DNA from: Ligula intestinalis
Taxonomy: Eukaryota; Platyhelminthes; Cestoda; Diphyllobothriidea; Diphyllobothriidae
Assembly: GCA_036362985.1 (NCBI GenBank)
Contig: JAYGXS010000003.1
Location: forward strand, 40,986,524 to 41,050,523
Reading direction: 5' to 3'
Length of the DNA: 64,000 nt
Numbering within the stretch: the first letter of the stretch is position 1; every line of letters begins with the position of its first letter. The translations under genes and the position numbers were made by a program. Under the pieces are notes generated by a model that saw only the letters and a program-made list of their open reading frames with translations, was not told the DNA's origin and ran no database searches. Shown here in pieces: positions 31,035 through 45,100 of the stretch.

Positions 31035-31180
31035 AACGAGCCCGTGGCCCAATGGTTAAAGCATGAAACATTTGAACAAATGGTGGCAGGTTCGAGTCTC
31101 GGGTGATGCACCACTTGGGATTAGGTATGACTGGCTGATAAGCCATAATGTATTTGTCGGCCACGTTCCCCTGCCTATAT
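31035..31180 (+). mobile_element. tRNA-derived SINE copy, plus
   Basis: GCCCGTGGCCCAATGGTTAA (box A-like) at 31039 and GGTTCGAGTC (box B) at 31089-31098, followed by TTAGGTATGACTGGCTGATA. This is the best-preserved tRNA-like head in the window. Confidence 0.72.
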
Positions 31181-31259
31181 TACTAGCCATTGTGCGTCTG
31201 CTGGCGGGCTCCAAGGCAGAACAAAACAGGTGAGTCCCGCTAGCAGTGAGCGTTCACCA

Positions 31260-32895
31260 TCGCATGTCGGTGATTATCGCCCAATCACAGCTATCCAAAC
31301 CGACCTTAAAGTAAACTCGAACATACCGTCGCTCAAGGCGCTCCGATACCTGTTCAGATGACACTTTGATGGTACTGGCTGTGTCCTCATCTGACCGCCA
31401 ACTTGTTTTCCGTTCATTCTGTACAGAATAGAGTTCTCTCTCTCCCAAGTGACATCAGTTCTTGATGGCAGAACTAGGCCATTCCCCTGTTGTGAATGTC
31501 CATGTTTGTTACAGGATTCACTATACTAGCAACACGGATACTAGCTGCGAGCCCAGATACGTGCGTTTTCGTTGCATGTCAGCTGCAGGGGCTAGGCTCA
31601 TCAGTAGGTCCTGCCGCTGTTCCCTATGTGCTTTCTAGTAGATGCTCCAGTATGGAGATTACGGATTTTTTGATTATACGCTGTGCATACTTGAAAAAAT
31701 TGTTAAAACTGACCAATCATCTAAGTTTTAAAACTGTTCGTTACTTTGAGTAAAATTTGGCCGATTAAGAAGCTAAAGTCTCAAAATTAGAGCATATCAA
31801 AAAGGTGACTGATGAACCTACGCATTTGCAGCAGCCATGCAGCGGCAATCGGAAAAGCACATTTTAGCTTGAAGCGCCATGCTTTATTTACCTACCACGC
31901 GTCATCCTTCTAGGTTAGTATTTGATTGTTGAGGTTTGGCAGCTTTGCTTAATTTCAGTTGACCCAATTGTGGAAAACTCGAGTTTGAGAAGATTGGACG
32001 GTCTTTTAGACAACCAAAACGCAGTCTCTGGGTGCGAATAACTTGACGATGAGAATGCATTCTGTCGTGGCCAATTATGTTCCATTTGCTATGATAGTGG
32101 TTTATGACGGTGATTCTTTAATTCAGAGTACTAGAAAGGAGGTTACAACATCTGCTTTGCGGCCTACAGCACTCGTGGAGGACGGAACCGAGACAGGTAA
32201 TCATTAATCGCAAGAATTCAGTAAACTTGTAAGTGAAAGTACGCGATTCGGCGGCTCAATGGCCGAATGTCTGGTATTAGCACTTTTCGCCCCATTCCAT
32301 GTCCAACAAGAAGGTCGGAGTGCTCACTAGCTTCACATAGTGAAAAGAGTATTGGACAGACAGATCTCCAGATTTTGCCCGCCACTCGCATCAATTTAGG
32401 CACCCCATATGCAAGCTGAATTTTTCTTTCCCATGCAGAATAACGGGTAAAGTACGCGAGGCATAAGCACTGTTTGCACGGCTAGGCGAAGAAGGATCAT
32501 AAAATGTGGACAAAGTAAAGTGATTAGAAGAAAGTGCGATTAGAGCGGAAGGGAAGGAAGGAGCGGGGTATGATACGATGACAAGAAAGGACATCTGACA
32601 GGACAAAGGAATGAATGTTGGCAGTAGCCATTAACAGTAGGGGGTGTAAATATATGCAAGCTATGTAAACATACTAAGAGTGCTGGCGCAGGTCGAAGCG
32701 CCAGTACACAGACACACACACAGTTATGCGGGAACATCACAGTTTTGCATGGGCAGGATATGATCAGCCAGAGTGTGTGGACGGTATGTGTGTGTACATC
32801 ACAGGAAAGGGAACGGGACAAAAAATAACAGATACAACTCAGGAGATAGGGGAGACGGGGGGCGAGGGAGAGAGGAACAGAAGATTGCGCAGCTG
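31260..32895. other. Intergenic, 3' flank of the VTI1 gene
   Basis: 32540-32895 should include the VTI1 3' UTR on the minus strand (C/T-rich on that strand, with a short CA run at about 32708-32722). No polyadenylation signal is obvious. Nothing is recognised in 31260-32540. Confidence 0.45.
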
Positions 32896-32899
32896 TACG

Positions 32900-33110
32900 T
32901 CAAGGTTCAGCATCTAGTTTGGCAACAGTGGACACGGGAGAAGGCGCCCCTGTTGGCGTCAATGGGGCGGCCAGAGGGGAGGCCACCACCGACGGCTGTG
33001 GCGGCGGCAGCGTGCCAGAGCTACGAAAGAGCGCGAGGTAGACGATGGCCAAGAGCACCAGCAACATAAGGACACCGATGGCAGCGAGAACTGCCCGATT
33101 TTGGATCATC
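32900..33110 (-). CDS. VTI1A: VTI1 exon 5, membrane anchor and luminal tail
   Basis: Acceptor TTTTCGCACACTCAAG above 33110; the first base completes Arg. Reads MIQNRAVLAAIGVLMLLVLL, then AIVYLALF (anchor), then a tail beginning RSSGTLPPPQPSVVASPL and ending KLDAEP. Taken alone it looks like a 69-aa single-pass membrane protein, but the phase and the IQNR motif tie it to the SNARE. Confidence 0.92.
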
Positions 33111-36100
33111 CTTGAGTGTGCGAAAAGAGGCGTTAAATGCAGAGAAGAAGCTTAACGACGAGGTGGAGGAGAAGGGGCGGGGAGGAAGGCTCCGACATAC
33201 GGCTAACAGACGTGTGTATGGCTACGTCGAATGAAAAGGTATCGATAGTAGATAAACAATGTTGGCTTAAATGAATATCGATCTTGACTTTGTTCAACTG
33301 CGCGACACAAAAATGCATTTGTTATCCGGTTTGGAACTTTGCGGTTGCCCGCAGTTCGCGCAGACACTCTATTAGTCAGACCACATGGGGTGAAACAAAA
33401 CTAAGGCCAATTTAACCCGACAGTTCTAGGATCGATTCCGACAATGCTCATTGTATGCCTCACAGCGTATTGGGTAGACGAACGATGACTCGCGCTGCAT
33501 CTACCGCTCTCTCAACACCGACGCCTACTTGGGCCCGGTAACACGGCCCAGTGGATCACACCGGAGGGGAGATAGGACACTGAGATTAAAAGCCCACGCA
33601 CGAGTGCCAGTCCAGTAGGGACAACAACGGTTATCTACACAGGGCCCGGACTCTGCTTGAAGTTGCATAGCTCCGAACAGTTAGGAGCATGAACGAAATT
33701 CTCGGAGCTTTCTCAATAACGAAAAAAGCATTAAGTGCCAAGTCCAATAAGAATAGATCTACAATGAAGAAAGGTCTCAGATACCACGCAGGCCAGTGGC
33801 CAGAATATGGTCGGGTATGTGATGTGTCCAATCGAAGACTTTCTTTGTTTTCCACACCCGTGCCAGCAGGCTGGGCTTGGTCGGCCAGAGGCGCTACATA
33901 CGTAAAACGTGCTTACCGGACTCTTCTTCCATGCCTGTGTATGAAGTCAGCTACTTACTGCAGAAATCAGAGGTAGAAAAATAAGCCTTTGCAGAAAGCT
34001 GCTTTCATTCATGCAGTACAGTAAGTAAGAATCCCGAATCTGCCGCATAGTGAGGCGCAACCCACCTGCCTGTATCTGCTGATCTGCAACTCCACACAAA
34101 AAAGACATATCTGCAGGAAAACCCCCGGGTGTCTTACAAACACTAGATGATGACGAAAAAGGATGGTAAGACCATATCCCCACCTACTCTGCCTATTCAT
34201 TATTATTGAGCTACTGACATAGTTATAGGATGTAGCAATGTTGGTTTATTATGGAGCAGATTTCCCTCCTATCAGACAGCAGACGTCCCCAAAACCTCAA
34301 GGAGTTAGATTCTGCAGTAAGTCAAAAGTTGGATTGAAGACAGCAATAGCACCATGCCACATAAAAGCTTGATAAAAATTTATAAAATTCAATAAGCGGC
34401 TGGGCCTATTAACCGTGGGCTTAATACAGTAGTCGCCGGTTGTTAAGCCCACATCGGGCCCAGACCAAAGTGGGCTTAATAAGCGGCGGCTACTGTACTT
34501 AGTAGCGTTGCGCTAACCCATGGCATGACAGCGTGATGGGGCGGAAACCGAGGCAAGCCCTGATGTGCTCCGGGCCTCCAAAAACATGTACTTACTCTGA
34601 ATAGTCAGTATTACAAACATTCAGCTACATTGCTATTCAGGAGTTTTAAAAAGTAGTAGAAGCATGAGCCGCAGAAATAATATAACGTCAATCATTATAG
34701 GACTGTCTCCATCGCTAGCTACCAGACAGGGCAAAAAAACGAGGCTAGACGCCATGATCGATAGAAAAACTATCGCGCTGGCTACATTTTCCTTAGCCAC
34801 CCTCGTTGCATATCACAAGACAGATACTGAAGCATGCCTGCAGTTAGCCTATAGACAGCAAATGACACTACTTTGCGACATAAATTCATGGCAAAAACTT
34901 GAGCTACCATGCCCAAAAGCTTATTATTACTTTATACTGGATAATGGGCGCCGGCTTCCTACAAGCACATACAGGCCATAGTATAGCACACTATTTGTTG
35001 GTCTTAGGACAAACGATCACTAGAGTCAACATTCTTAGCAAAGGTATACTACTGCTGGCAGCAGTATTCTAGCCTTTGTAGTCCAAAGTAAGTGGAAACT
35101 GCCACTGTCTCGTGGACAGAGCTGAGTGGGCGAAAACCAAGGAAAGCCCTGTTGTACTCTGCGTCTCAAACATGAAGTTACTGGAAATAGTATAATTTAA
35201 GGTTTACACTTCTTTAAAGTCCAAGCTACAGATAGATACTGTAGTAGGCCTAAATGTAGTCTACAGACGGCAAACTGCACGAGATAAGGGCAAGGTAGGA
35301 CTTTTGCATTACTTTACCAACGCTCTATTATTATACAAATGCTAATCGCCATTACCTCACAGATTGGGAGCACATAGTGGGTGCGACTTCTTAAAAAGCA
35401 CACACAAGAGTATAAAGATATATTATCTACTGGCCTAGTAAAGCATGATTACTAGAATTAGCACTTTAGCATAGGCACGCACCTGTAGCAGCATTACCTT
35501 AGTCCAAACCTAGCAGAAACGTACACAACTCGATGAATATAGTTAAGAGGTGGGCACCCAGGCGAGCTCTGCTCTTCTCAAGGCCCCAAACATGTACTTA
35601 CTCGGAATAGTTTAAACCCAGATTCATACTCTTTGTTGAGATCAAGGGGTATGAGCCCTAGCACTGGCTTAATCAGCGTCAACTCTGACAAATGATAGCG
35701 TCACTGCTAGCACCAGTACTACTAAACTTCTTGTTGAGCTTGAAGGAATATGAGCCCAGTGCTGACTTTAATCACGGGCACTTCTGACTTACAATACAGT
35801 CAGTAATAGTACCAGCAAATACTATCACTCAGCTATATCCTAGATTGTAGTAGTAGAAATAGCAGAAGTGGTAGTAGCAGTACCAGCCCTGGCTTCCTTA
35901 AGTCTGGCTAGACACCTACCATAGGTGAGTGAGGGTAGACAGTGCAGTTGTACCCGCGCAAAGTCTACTGTCACTAAAGACTAAGTTAGGCGGTGTTTCT
36001 GGCTGCATTGGAGAAAGCGGCTTCCGCCCGATTTTTGCTCGGTCATATTGATTTCGGTCTTGTCATCGAATAAGGCGGAGGAAGGTTAGAGTGAGGTAGG

Positions 36101-39100
36101 CAGTTGCACATCTATTTTACTTTAATCTCGTCTCAAATCACTGTCCCTGCTCTTGAGCACATGGCGGACTTCATCGAACTCGATGGTCAAACAACACACA
36201 CAGTAAGTAAAAAAGACCAATGAAGATTGAAGTGGACATTTCTGATGAATTTTGCACCCACTTAACTAACTACGCCTAGTGGTGGCTCAATGGTGGGAAG
36301 GCCTAACTTCGAATACCCTGGTTTTCTTATCAGATGGCCGGTACGCTGAGTTAATGACGGCAAACCCACCAAAAGTGGCTATTTTAGTCTAAGTTCTCTT
36401 TTACGTCAATATGTTTCAATAAAATCATGCAATAACTGTCTTTTTTAAATAAAAATCAAACCCCTGACTGAAAGCCGTTTAAGTAGAAATCATCGTACTG
36501 TCGCCTACGAAGTCTCTTAGGACTGACACTCTGCTAATCAGTACTGATGCGGGAAGGAATACCGGCAATGGCCATTTTTGATTTATCAGCTGTCATCAGC
36601 CGGCTATACCCACCCCGAGGTTTTGGGGACACCAGAGATTTGGTCAAAGTCCAATGCGTTCTGCTATCAGGCAGGCTGTCCTGTCAACCATGATAGAGGA
36701 AATCCAATGTTATAGGAGAGGGCTGCATTGATCATGTTATGGAACGAGCACGAAGATGGCGAAANNNNNNNNNNGCCCTCCATAATTTACACCAAATAAC
36801 CCAGGAAAAGAATGTCAGTCATTGTTCCACGTGCGATTCGGCGTACACACACAGTGTACCTGGTCCATTTGTCTTGCGCTCATTTCCTCCACACACTATT
36901 TCCCGCTTTATTATAACGTGCTCTACTCAACCGAATCGCTGTCTCGTTCACTCAATATTTTCTTAAATTGTCTTGCCCTTAGAACCGCCCCTCTATCTCA
37001 CCATCATCACTCCCTACCTCCCGTCATGCGGCTTTTGTTCCTCCTTTTTTCCACCTATTCCCCCTTATTCACGCCCAATTCCCTTTTCTCTGAGAAATTC
37101 AATAAAAACCACCGTGACATGGATTACCGTGTTGGTATGCCAAACCGTTGACTGCTGGAAGCGACAGTTAAAGAGCGGGAGCGAATAACGCAGGTGGTGG
37201 TGGTGATGGTGAAAGCGCTGGATGAGAGTTTGTAACCTCGTTTCAGTGTTGCAGGGGGCTGAAAATGCGTAGAAAGCGCGTTGTGCTAAGTCCGGTCTCC
37301 AATATAGCACGCGGTACGGGCGGACGGACGAAGTAGCGCAGTCGGGCACTAAACCGTCACTCTCCCCTATCCATTCATAATGGACTTATCTGCTTTAACG
37401 CAGTGACGGCTCAATTTTAGTGACACTTGCTTCTAAAGGCCGCCAGTCCGACAAGGAAATCAAGTTTTCATATTCAATTATCACGCCAGCATCTGGGATG
37501 CAGCGCACCCAAAAGATGCCTGAGGAAGGCATCTACTAAAAAAGACGATAGCAAAGTAGTAATGCGTGATATTAGTGGAAATTAGCGAAAAAAGTTCACC
37601 GAAGGAGAGGGGTCTTGGAAATGCAACGTCTCAAGCAGCGATTCGGGTAACGCAGCCGCTGAGACCGGAATTTTGTGTACAGATCTCATTATGTAGCGCA
37701 TGAAGCCCCAAAATCAACCTCGCGCGCGAATCGGTTCCCCCTTATTTCTGTATGGCCCGTGTTGTCCGCACTTTGGAAGACCGTGGTGATAATAAGTGAC
37801 CACTGCAGTCTCACATCTTGACCGTTTCTTCTCAAGTAGGTTCACACAGCCGGTTAGCATACAAGCAGATTCATGTGCTGATGGTTGGTTGACCGATCAG
37901 TTGACCTTCAGATCTTTTTCGCTTGTTTTGACGTGTGATCACAACTTTAGACTGTATTCTAAACCACCTCACAGTCTTGGAACATTTTGTTTTCTCCAGA
38001 GGCCTGCAAGAAAGCTATTATGGTTCGATATAATTAGCCAGGCATCAGCGGCGAAAATACGTAAATATTGAACTGTATCAATAATTTCCGGTTGCGATAC
38101 AAAGGAAACTCAGACGAGGTGATTGCTGGAACAAGAAGCCTAATGGCCTGAAGTTTCGGATTCTCATCCACATCCTTAATCAGACATAGTGACAGATAAG
38201 GAGGAACTATGAAGCACGCTATATTAATGGGTGAAAACTGATTTTGAAACCTTCGTGGTGTGTTAACATCTAATCAAGACAAGCCTACCGTACTGACTAT
38301 TGACACGATGGAAGGTCATCAGATGCTACTTTGACAATTGGTTGATTGCGCTGAACACTATACTGGAAAACAAGGATTTGATAGTGAAATTGAAAATCTG
38401 ACGTGAAAAGAGATGAGTCATCACTGTTTTAAAATTCGTGGCGAGAAGTGGTGTTGGGGGAGGGCTAACCGTGATTTTCACTTCCAAGTAGATTATCCCA
38501 GGTTGTAACCCATGACAGCGAAAAGGCTACTAGGTTTTCAGGTAAATTTCGGATGGGTGGATTTCAATAATTAAAACAACAGTATAGGTAGCTGCTCGAT
38601 GGGATAGCTTTAACCAAGAACCTCGTGCTACTATTTGTTAAGGAAGCCGGAACACCCATAACTTTAATGAGGTCACAGCCATACGTGCACCGAAGCGGTC
38701 TTCAACTCATACGTTTTCGAAGAAGGGGAGGCAAAATAACGATAAAGAAAACAAGATATAGAAAGAGAGCCATCCTGATGGCGCGGTTGTGTGGCTACAA
38801 ACGAACAAAAGCATTTCTTCTCCAAACACAGTCGCCACATGCGACTGCCAGGAGGCCTAATTAATTCGCAGAAACCCCCTCCCCCGGTAAGGGAAATAGA
38901 GAAAATAAACGGGACAGACATTGGACTTACCGGCGGTACATGCTGGAAATGATGCGAGAACTCTTTGAGAGGTCTTCATTCGCATGACGCAGCTAGAAAA
39001 AAAGTCAGTTGCCGGTCACACGGTTCTGGTGTTTTTTTAACTGGCTATATAGGAAGACCTACGATTTAGTCACAGATTCGGTTGGTCATGTAGCTTGATG

Positions 39101-42100
39101 TTCAATTAATAAAACGATCGCAATAGACAATATCATATGCGGTTGAAGACATTTCGAGTCGCGTGGGAAGTATTATCTACTGATCGGGACTGATTGTAGG
39201 ATGAAATACGGGAGTTACATTTAACGACAAAACAGGATGATAAAGTAACCAAAATAAACTGTTGTGGCGGTCACTGACTGCTGAGCAGGTCTGTCTTTAA
39301 CCCTAACCAGATTCAAAAGTGGAATATATAGCAAACAGTAGCCGTCTCAAGAATTCCCTACAAAGTAGTCTACGCATTAGCACCGGAGGTCTGAAAGGCC
39401 TTTGAAATACTGTGCTTGTAACTTATGCCCAAAGTACCTGCCATACAGTCACTTCGGGAAAATGTGTTTTAACAGACAGTGGACCCCAAGTCACATCGAA
39501 GGTATCTATTTGCGTTTTCAGTAGCCCACAACTACTACGCTTACAGTCAAGACGCCAAATACTTTGTACTTTTTACGGCCTTGATCATGCCTAATCTGGC
39601 CGGTCTTGATGTTACTAATTGTACCTCTCCACGTGTGACGATTAGCGGCAGCGGAACTGGAAATCCCCACCAATTCTTTGCTCTAGCGATGAAGATCAAG
39701 AACCGCTGCCATGTCTTGACGAACGGGATTCAGCCAGGTCTTCAGTATCTTTCCTCTTCGACGCCTCCAGGTGAGCTGTGGCGCCGGATCAATGGCCGCA
39801 GCATAACAAAGTTCGTGATGCAGAGGATGGAGAACGTGCTCAAACCACCGTAGTCGTCTATATTGGATGGCCTGAGATATCCTCGCGATACTGTCATAGA
39901 GTGCGGACTCTCTCGTTTGAGACGAAGTCGGCGTACTTCACTCGAATGATTGGCCTCAAGCAGCAGTCGTCAAATACCTCCAGTATTAGCCCATTTTCAG
40001 CGCACAAAGCCCAGTATTCACATCTATAAAGGACTGACCGGGCAGATGAGCGGTACACGCGGGTCCTCGTGGGGATTGAGATGTCACATTGGATCCATAG
40101 GCGCTTTAGAAGGATTTAGAAAAAGCGGCGAGCAATATCAATTAAGGAAACCATGTCGTCCTTACTCTGTCTATTCGGCAGCAGCCTCGCCCCTATGTAT
40201 TAAGAGCTGTCTACTTCTTCAGATTGACGGCCACTAATCCCCAGAGGTTCATTTTCCTGGCCAGAGATGCAGCTCGAGCATAATTTGGGTTTCCCAGTAT
40301 TCAGATGAGAGTTTGCCAGGGAGATTTCTTTTACATATACTTGGTTGCCAATACAAGCGATGCTTTGTTATCTTCGGTTAACAAGGTTCCGAAATTCTCC
40401 ACTTCCGTCCCCTAAGAACTTCGATCTGACCTATTTGCATGTCACCCCTTACCTTTTTTCCCTTTCCCTTCTGAGGTGAACTAGTCGGTTTGGATAATTA
40501 CGTAACTTTGACCTTGAAACTGAAGGTTATCTCTGTTACTTTAAACTGTTGCTGTATATTGGTGCAATCCAAACCTGTGATCTTTCACAGAAACTCAGCC
40601 GACGCCTCTGTTGTATACGGGTATACACAGTCAAGATTTGTACCCTGGCTATTCTTGATTATTTGTGAGAAGTACCATGCGGAAAATCTAGCTTAAGTTT
40701 GCATCCTGATTGGACGTACGCCTTATGCTCTAAGGTACCGAACTGTTATTTATGTGCTTTTGACCTCAGACGACACCAGTACGATGCAAGCATGATTCGA
40801 ACGACTGACACCACCAGGAGAACGGGGTCTGTCCGTCAGCGAGGCAGCAATAGAAATAGCGCAATCACAGATGCCAGGCAGACGGAGGCCTTCGGATAGG
40901 GTAAGCTGCGAAATAAGTACCGTCCAGTCTACGGAATAAGAATTCACGCAATTCGGCCATTACCGCCTTGGTTGCTGTCCCGCATCGTCCTGCAACTGGA
41001 GATGTCTACTTTCCAGCTCAATAACTTCAGAGAACAGTCGCTAATAAAACTTTGTCCAGTGTGTTGCTGGAAAGGAGGCCTGCAGCCAACCGATATCTGT
41101 GGAGAGCGACCGCTTGTACAATGATAAACTAGCAATACGGAGCCAGCTAAATCATTTGTGATGGATATCGATGCAGGTACAAGTACCACCAATCCCGCGA
41201 TTTCTAAATGGTTATCTATGATACACTTTAACCTGTGCTCAAAGTCTAGTTTGCCTTCAATTTACCGAATAAAGTTCGTAAGCGTGTGCGTCATCTAATT
41301 AATTTCGAATCATTTTCTCCAAATAAGGATTTTGTCAATGCATGGCGGTAATGAAGAACAACACGAGATGCATTGCGCACCACATACCCGATCACGACTT
41401 CTCTGTAAGGTGTCCCTCTGATGATCCAGATCACTCAGGATCTGCCCACCGATCTCCTCAGTTTCGTAGGCAGTGCGAAGGCCCTCCTGAAGACGCCGAC
41501 CTGTTCGTTCAACACGCTGTGTGTTGGTCAATAAGCCAGCTCGCATGTCACTGTCCACCAGAAGTTCTTCGCGGAGACCGGTCTCATCAAAAGCGGAATT
41601 GCTGGGCGCATGGAGACTGTAGCGCGGCCGCCGCTGTGAAAAGTGAAACAATAAGTACCACATATAGGACTCCAAACGGACTTTTTGACTTGCGGAAGCA
41701 AAACGGTGAAAACGAAATTCGAAGAAGACTAGCAGTTCGAATGGTATAATTAACACGTCAAAGAGGGGTGAAGACTAGCTAGTTCCCGAAAATCTCTGAA
41801 GGTAGTGTCGAACCTACATGGAGATGGCAGCTAGTAGATCTAGACTATAATAACGATATGACACTTCTAGCATTAGGCTATCCCCGTGCGCGTAGTTTCT
41901 AGAGCGAAGGAAATCGCCCAGTCCACTAGTTTAGGCACAAGAACTACAAAAACAAGTCAGCTTAAACTGAATTTTCAGGTTCTTTAATTCATAGCCCCCA
42001 AACAGAAAAGTTGGAGTGACTACAAAGAAATGGGGATTAAGATACTACAAAATGCAAGAGTGAGGACGGCCTAACCCTTGTGAAAAGGGCAGTCATCCGT

Positions 42101-45100
42101 CTACCTTACTTTATAACTGGGTTATCCGTGTAGGATGAGAGAAAACCAATACTTGAGTTCATCTCGAATGAAAAAATCCGCACTCATTGCGACATCCCGG
42201 AGATATCTCAGGTAGCTTGAGAAAAACTGTTCAGATTTGCTGAGCCTATGCTGCCCTGGAGCCGACACCGCTGTCTAAGTAGTCTCCAGACCTCCTTCTA
42301 CACAGTCTGGAGGAATAAAGAGCTTTTTCTCTAACCATTCAATTTTATCCGTTGAAGACGATGAGTCCAGCTACCGTATAGGTTCTTAAAGATCGTGAAA
42401 AGTGAAGATGCCTCAAAGCGAGGATTCTCGAGGCTGAATGGACGAGCCGCAATCGCAGTTTTATTGAACACAAGTAAATGCGTGGTTTCCCAGACAATAT
42501 GAGTGCAGCGCGCACTTATGAAACTTCTCGGGCTAACGAAATTCGCTGGAATATGAGCCAGCAAGGCACTAGTCAAAAACCAAGAAATCGCCTAGCCTAT
42601 GCCTTGCCTGAAAACTCGCCGGAATTCAAGTTAGACGGAAGTAGATATTTTATCGCATCTCATGAGACCTCTTTTTTGATATATTCGTTGGCAAGCTAGT
42701 GCGTAAGGAATTAGTGTATTAGAATGGCCCACCAACCAACGGATACCTTTTGGAGGACAGAAATAATTAACCCATATTAGGGAAACGTTTACCTGTGTAG
42801 TCTGATCACAGGGCAGAAATGGGCTGTAGATTTATCGCGCAGTGGCGACCAAATTATCAGTGCTACAGAAAAAGATGTTTGCTAATGGGGTAGTCTCTTT
42901 CGGCATCTTAGACGTCAGCATCATCCAGGGGTAACAAACGCTGACTAATTGACAAAAATGGCTATCTTAGTAGCTCTAAAACTTGTCGGAAACACTTTGG
43001 TAAGTAATCCAAGAAACACCACTGAAAATATAGCTATTGGTGGTTGCATTTGATGCTTAAAATAGGGGAGATAAGCGTACAAATTCCTGCGCAAGCCTGT
43101 CCAACTCGTGGCGATAAGATTGGATGCGTGTTGAATATTTCGGTTTTTGGTCTCCGGGAAGCTCTTGAATTTCCAAGCCCATCTGTTCCAACAGTTCCCG
43201 AGTCTCTTCGAAAAGCCGTGAGGTGGCAGCAATTTCGGGCTTTCGGTCATCTTAAACCAGCCAAGTGCGCAAATTAAATGGCGTCAGTAATTCAGAATAC
43301 AAATTAGTTATATAAAAATTAATAAATAATAAGAGCTCTAGGGCACAGACATTAAAAAACGGTATGAACAATTAAACGCTTGTTTTTTTCGATAAGAAGC
43401 AAGGGCGAATGAGGATCATTTAAAAGTTTTCTTAAAAAAGAAAACAAGAGCAAATTTGGATATAATGTTCGTTTCCAGAAAAGGAGAAGTAGCAGGTGGA
43501 AATCAAGAAATTTGTATGGAATGTGAGTTCGACGAAGGATTTCTTCCAGGAGAAAAAAGGGAAAAGTTCTATGTTTCTCTTTTCAAATTAAAATGCCACA
43601 TTCAATGGAAAAAGCAGTATCAAACTCATTAATTGTTGGTTTTATCATCCACAATACAGTCAAAGAACGATCTCATGAAATTTTAACTGGAATTCTCAAG
43701 CGCGTCGTCAATCATGAAGGTTGACTTAGGTGGGGGTGTAATAGTAATGATCTTACAGCCTAATTTCAAGATATCTCAGACAGTTTATGATGCCGGCTTG
43801 TAAATACACTTTTTTCGGCTGCCTGCACGGACAAGACTCGGTATATTTACTTCTGCCAATAGAGGTGAATATGCGAGTTCCAGGAAGCAGTTCAGAAGAA
43901 GGACATGCGACAACTGGGACAAGATTTTGATTGTCCTGACGTCTCGGATTCCGTCGGGAATCCTTAATCATAGGTAACAGTATCATAGTCATAGTTATGC
44001 GCAGGCTATGAATATGATACCATTACCTATGATCAAGAATTTCCGATGGAATTCGAAACATCAAGACAATAAAACTCTTGTTCCAATACTAACTTTTAAT
44101 TTTTTAGATTTTCTTATTAATTCAAACAGGATTTATATTTTTAAAATGCACGAAAGTGGACTTTATTGCACCTGTTCGGTAGTAAATTACACCTTTAAAT
44201 TTTATTTTCGAAGAAGGGGTATGATTCTGCTTTGAAAAGCCTATAAGTATGATATTTGGAGATCTTACAGTGTCGATTCAAACAGCACTCTACTTGTAGA
44301 TTTATTTATGTTGTTTGTGAAGTATACATCATACTTCATATGCACTAGAAAATTTCTGGAGGTCCAAAAGACATCGTAATACCATAGAGGAACGCAGTAT
44401 TTCATAGTACACGAAGCTTGCTATTTTTAGGCTGTCAACCTTTCATACTCGCGAATTTAAAAAAAACTAGAAAGGTATCCTTGTTATTTAGTATAAACCT
44501 TGAAGAAGACATTATTTTCCCCAAAAGGACATTATACAATATTTCCGTATATGGTTTCTTTAAAATATATTTGAATTCCTAAGGGCATAAAATATCAATG
44601 GAAAAAATCATACTACTCAGGCAGTTATTTTTACCAAGCAAGCGACCGAAAAGAAGAACATTCACAAGCCAACATCTTGGCATATCAAGTTTATCATGGA
44701 ATTATGCTGCACGACAACCAATAAAAAACCCTCACTTAGTGATCTTTCCTAATCGAAAACAGCACTGAATGTAAGTCACTATTTCATAATTTCGACCATC
44801 GACTGTGAACTGCTATAACTTCCAGTCATCCGATACCTAGACAAAAAGGTCTGTATTTCTGTTTCTTTCAAATAGCCGAGTAAGCGCGTGAGATACTAAA
44901 AAAACACTTCAATTATGTTTGCCTATGTTTGCATGGTGAAATTTTGATGCGATGACACAAGCCAGGAAAATATGAAAAAAATAATCAAGTCCAGCGATCG
45001 AGTCTTCTTCTTTTTTTCATAATCAAGTCAGTTCCTCGTGGGTCTGGGTCTGGCTCAATTAACAGGCATGTCGAGCTTCCTGAGGCCTATCTCGCGTTGC

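Noticed and set aside
31039..31110. tRNA gene by box A and box B
   Set aside because: Same reason: the SINE body follows and the cloverleaf could not be completed.
32900..33109. Stand-alone 69-aa membrane micropeptide
   Set aside because: A splice acceptor precedes it in the right phase and IQNR plus anchor match the end of Vti1, so it is the last SNARE exon.
39479..39853. 124-codon plus-strand ORF as a gene
   Set aside because: It is antisense to an RTE C-terminal fragment whose minus-strand reading gives clear family motifs.
41342..41749. 135-codon plus-strand ORF as a gene
   Set aside because: The minus strand encodes the Vti1 SNARE exon over the same bases; the plus ORF is its shadow.
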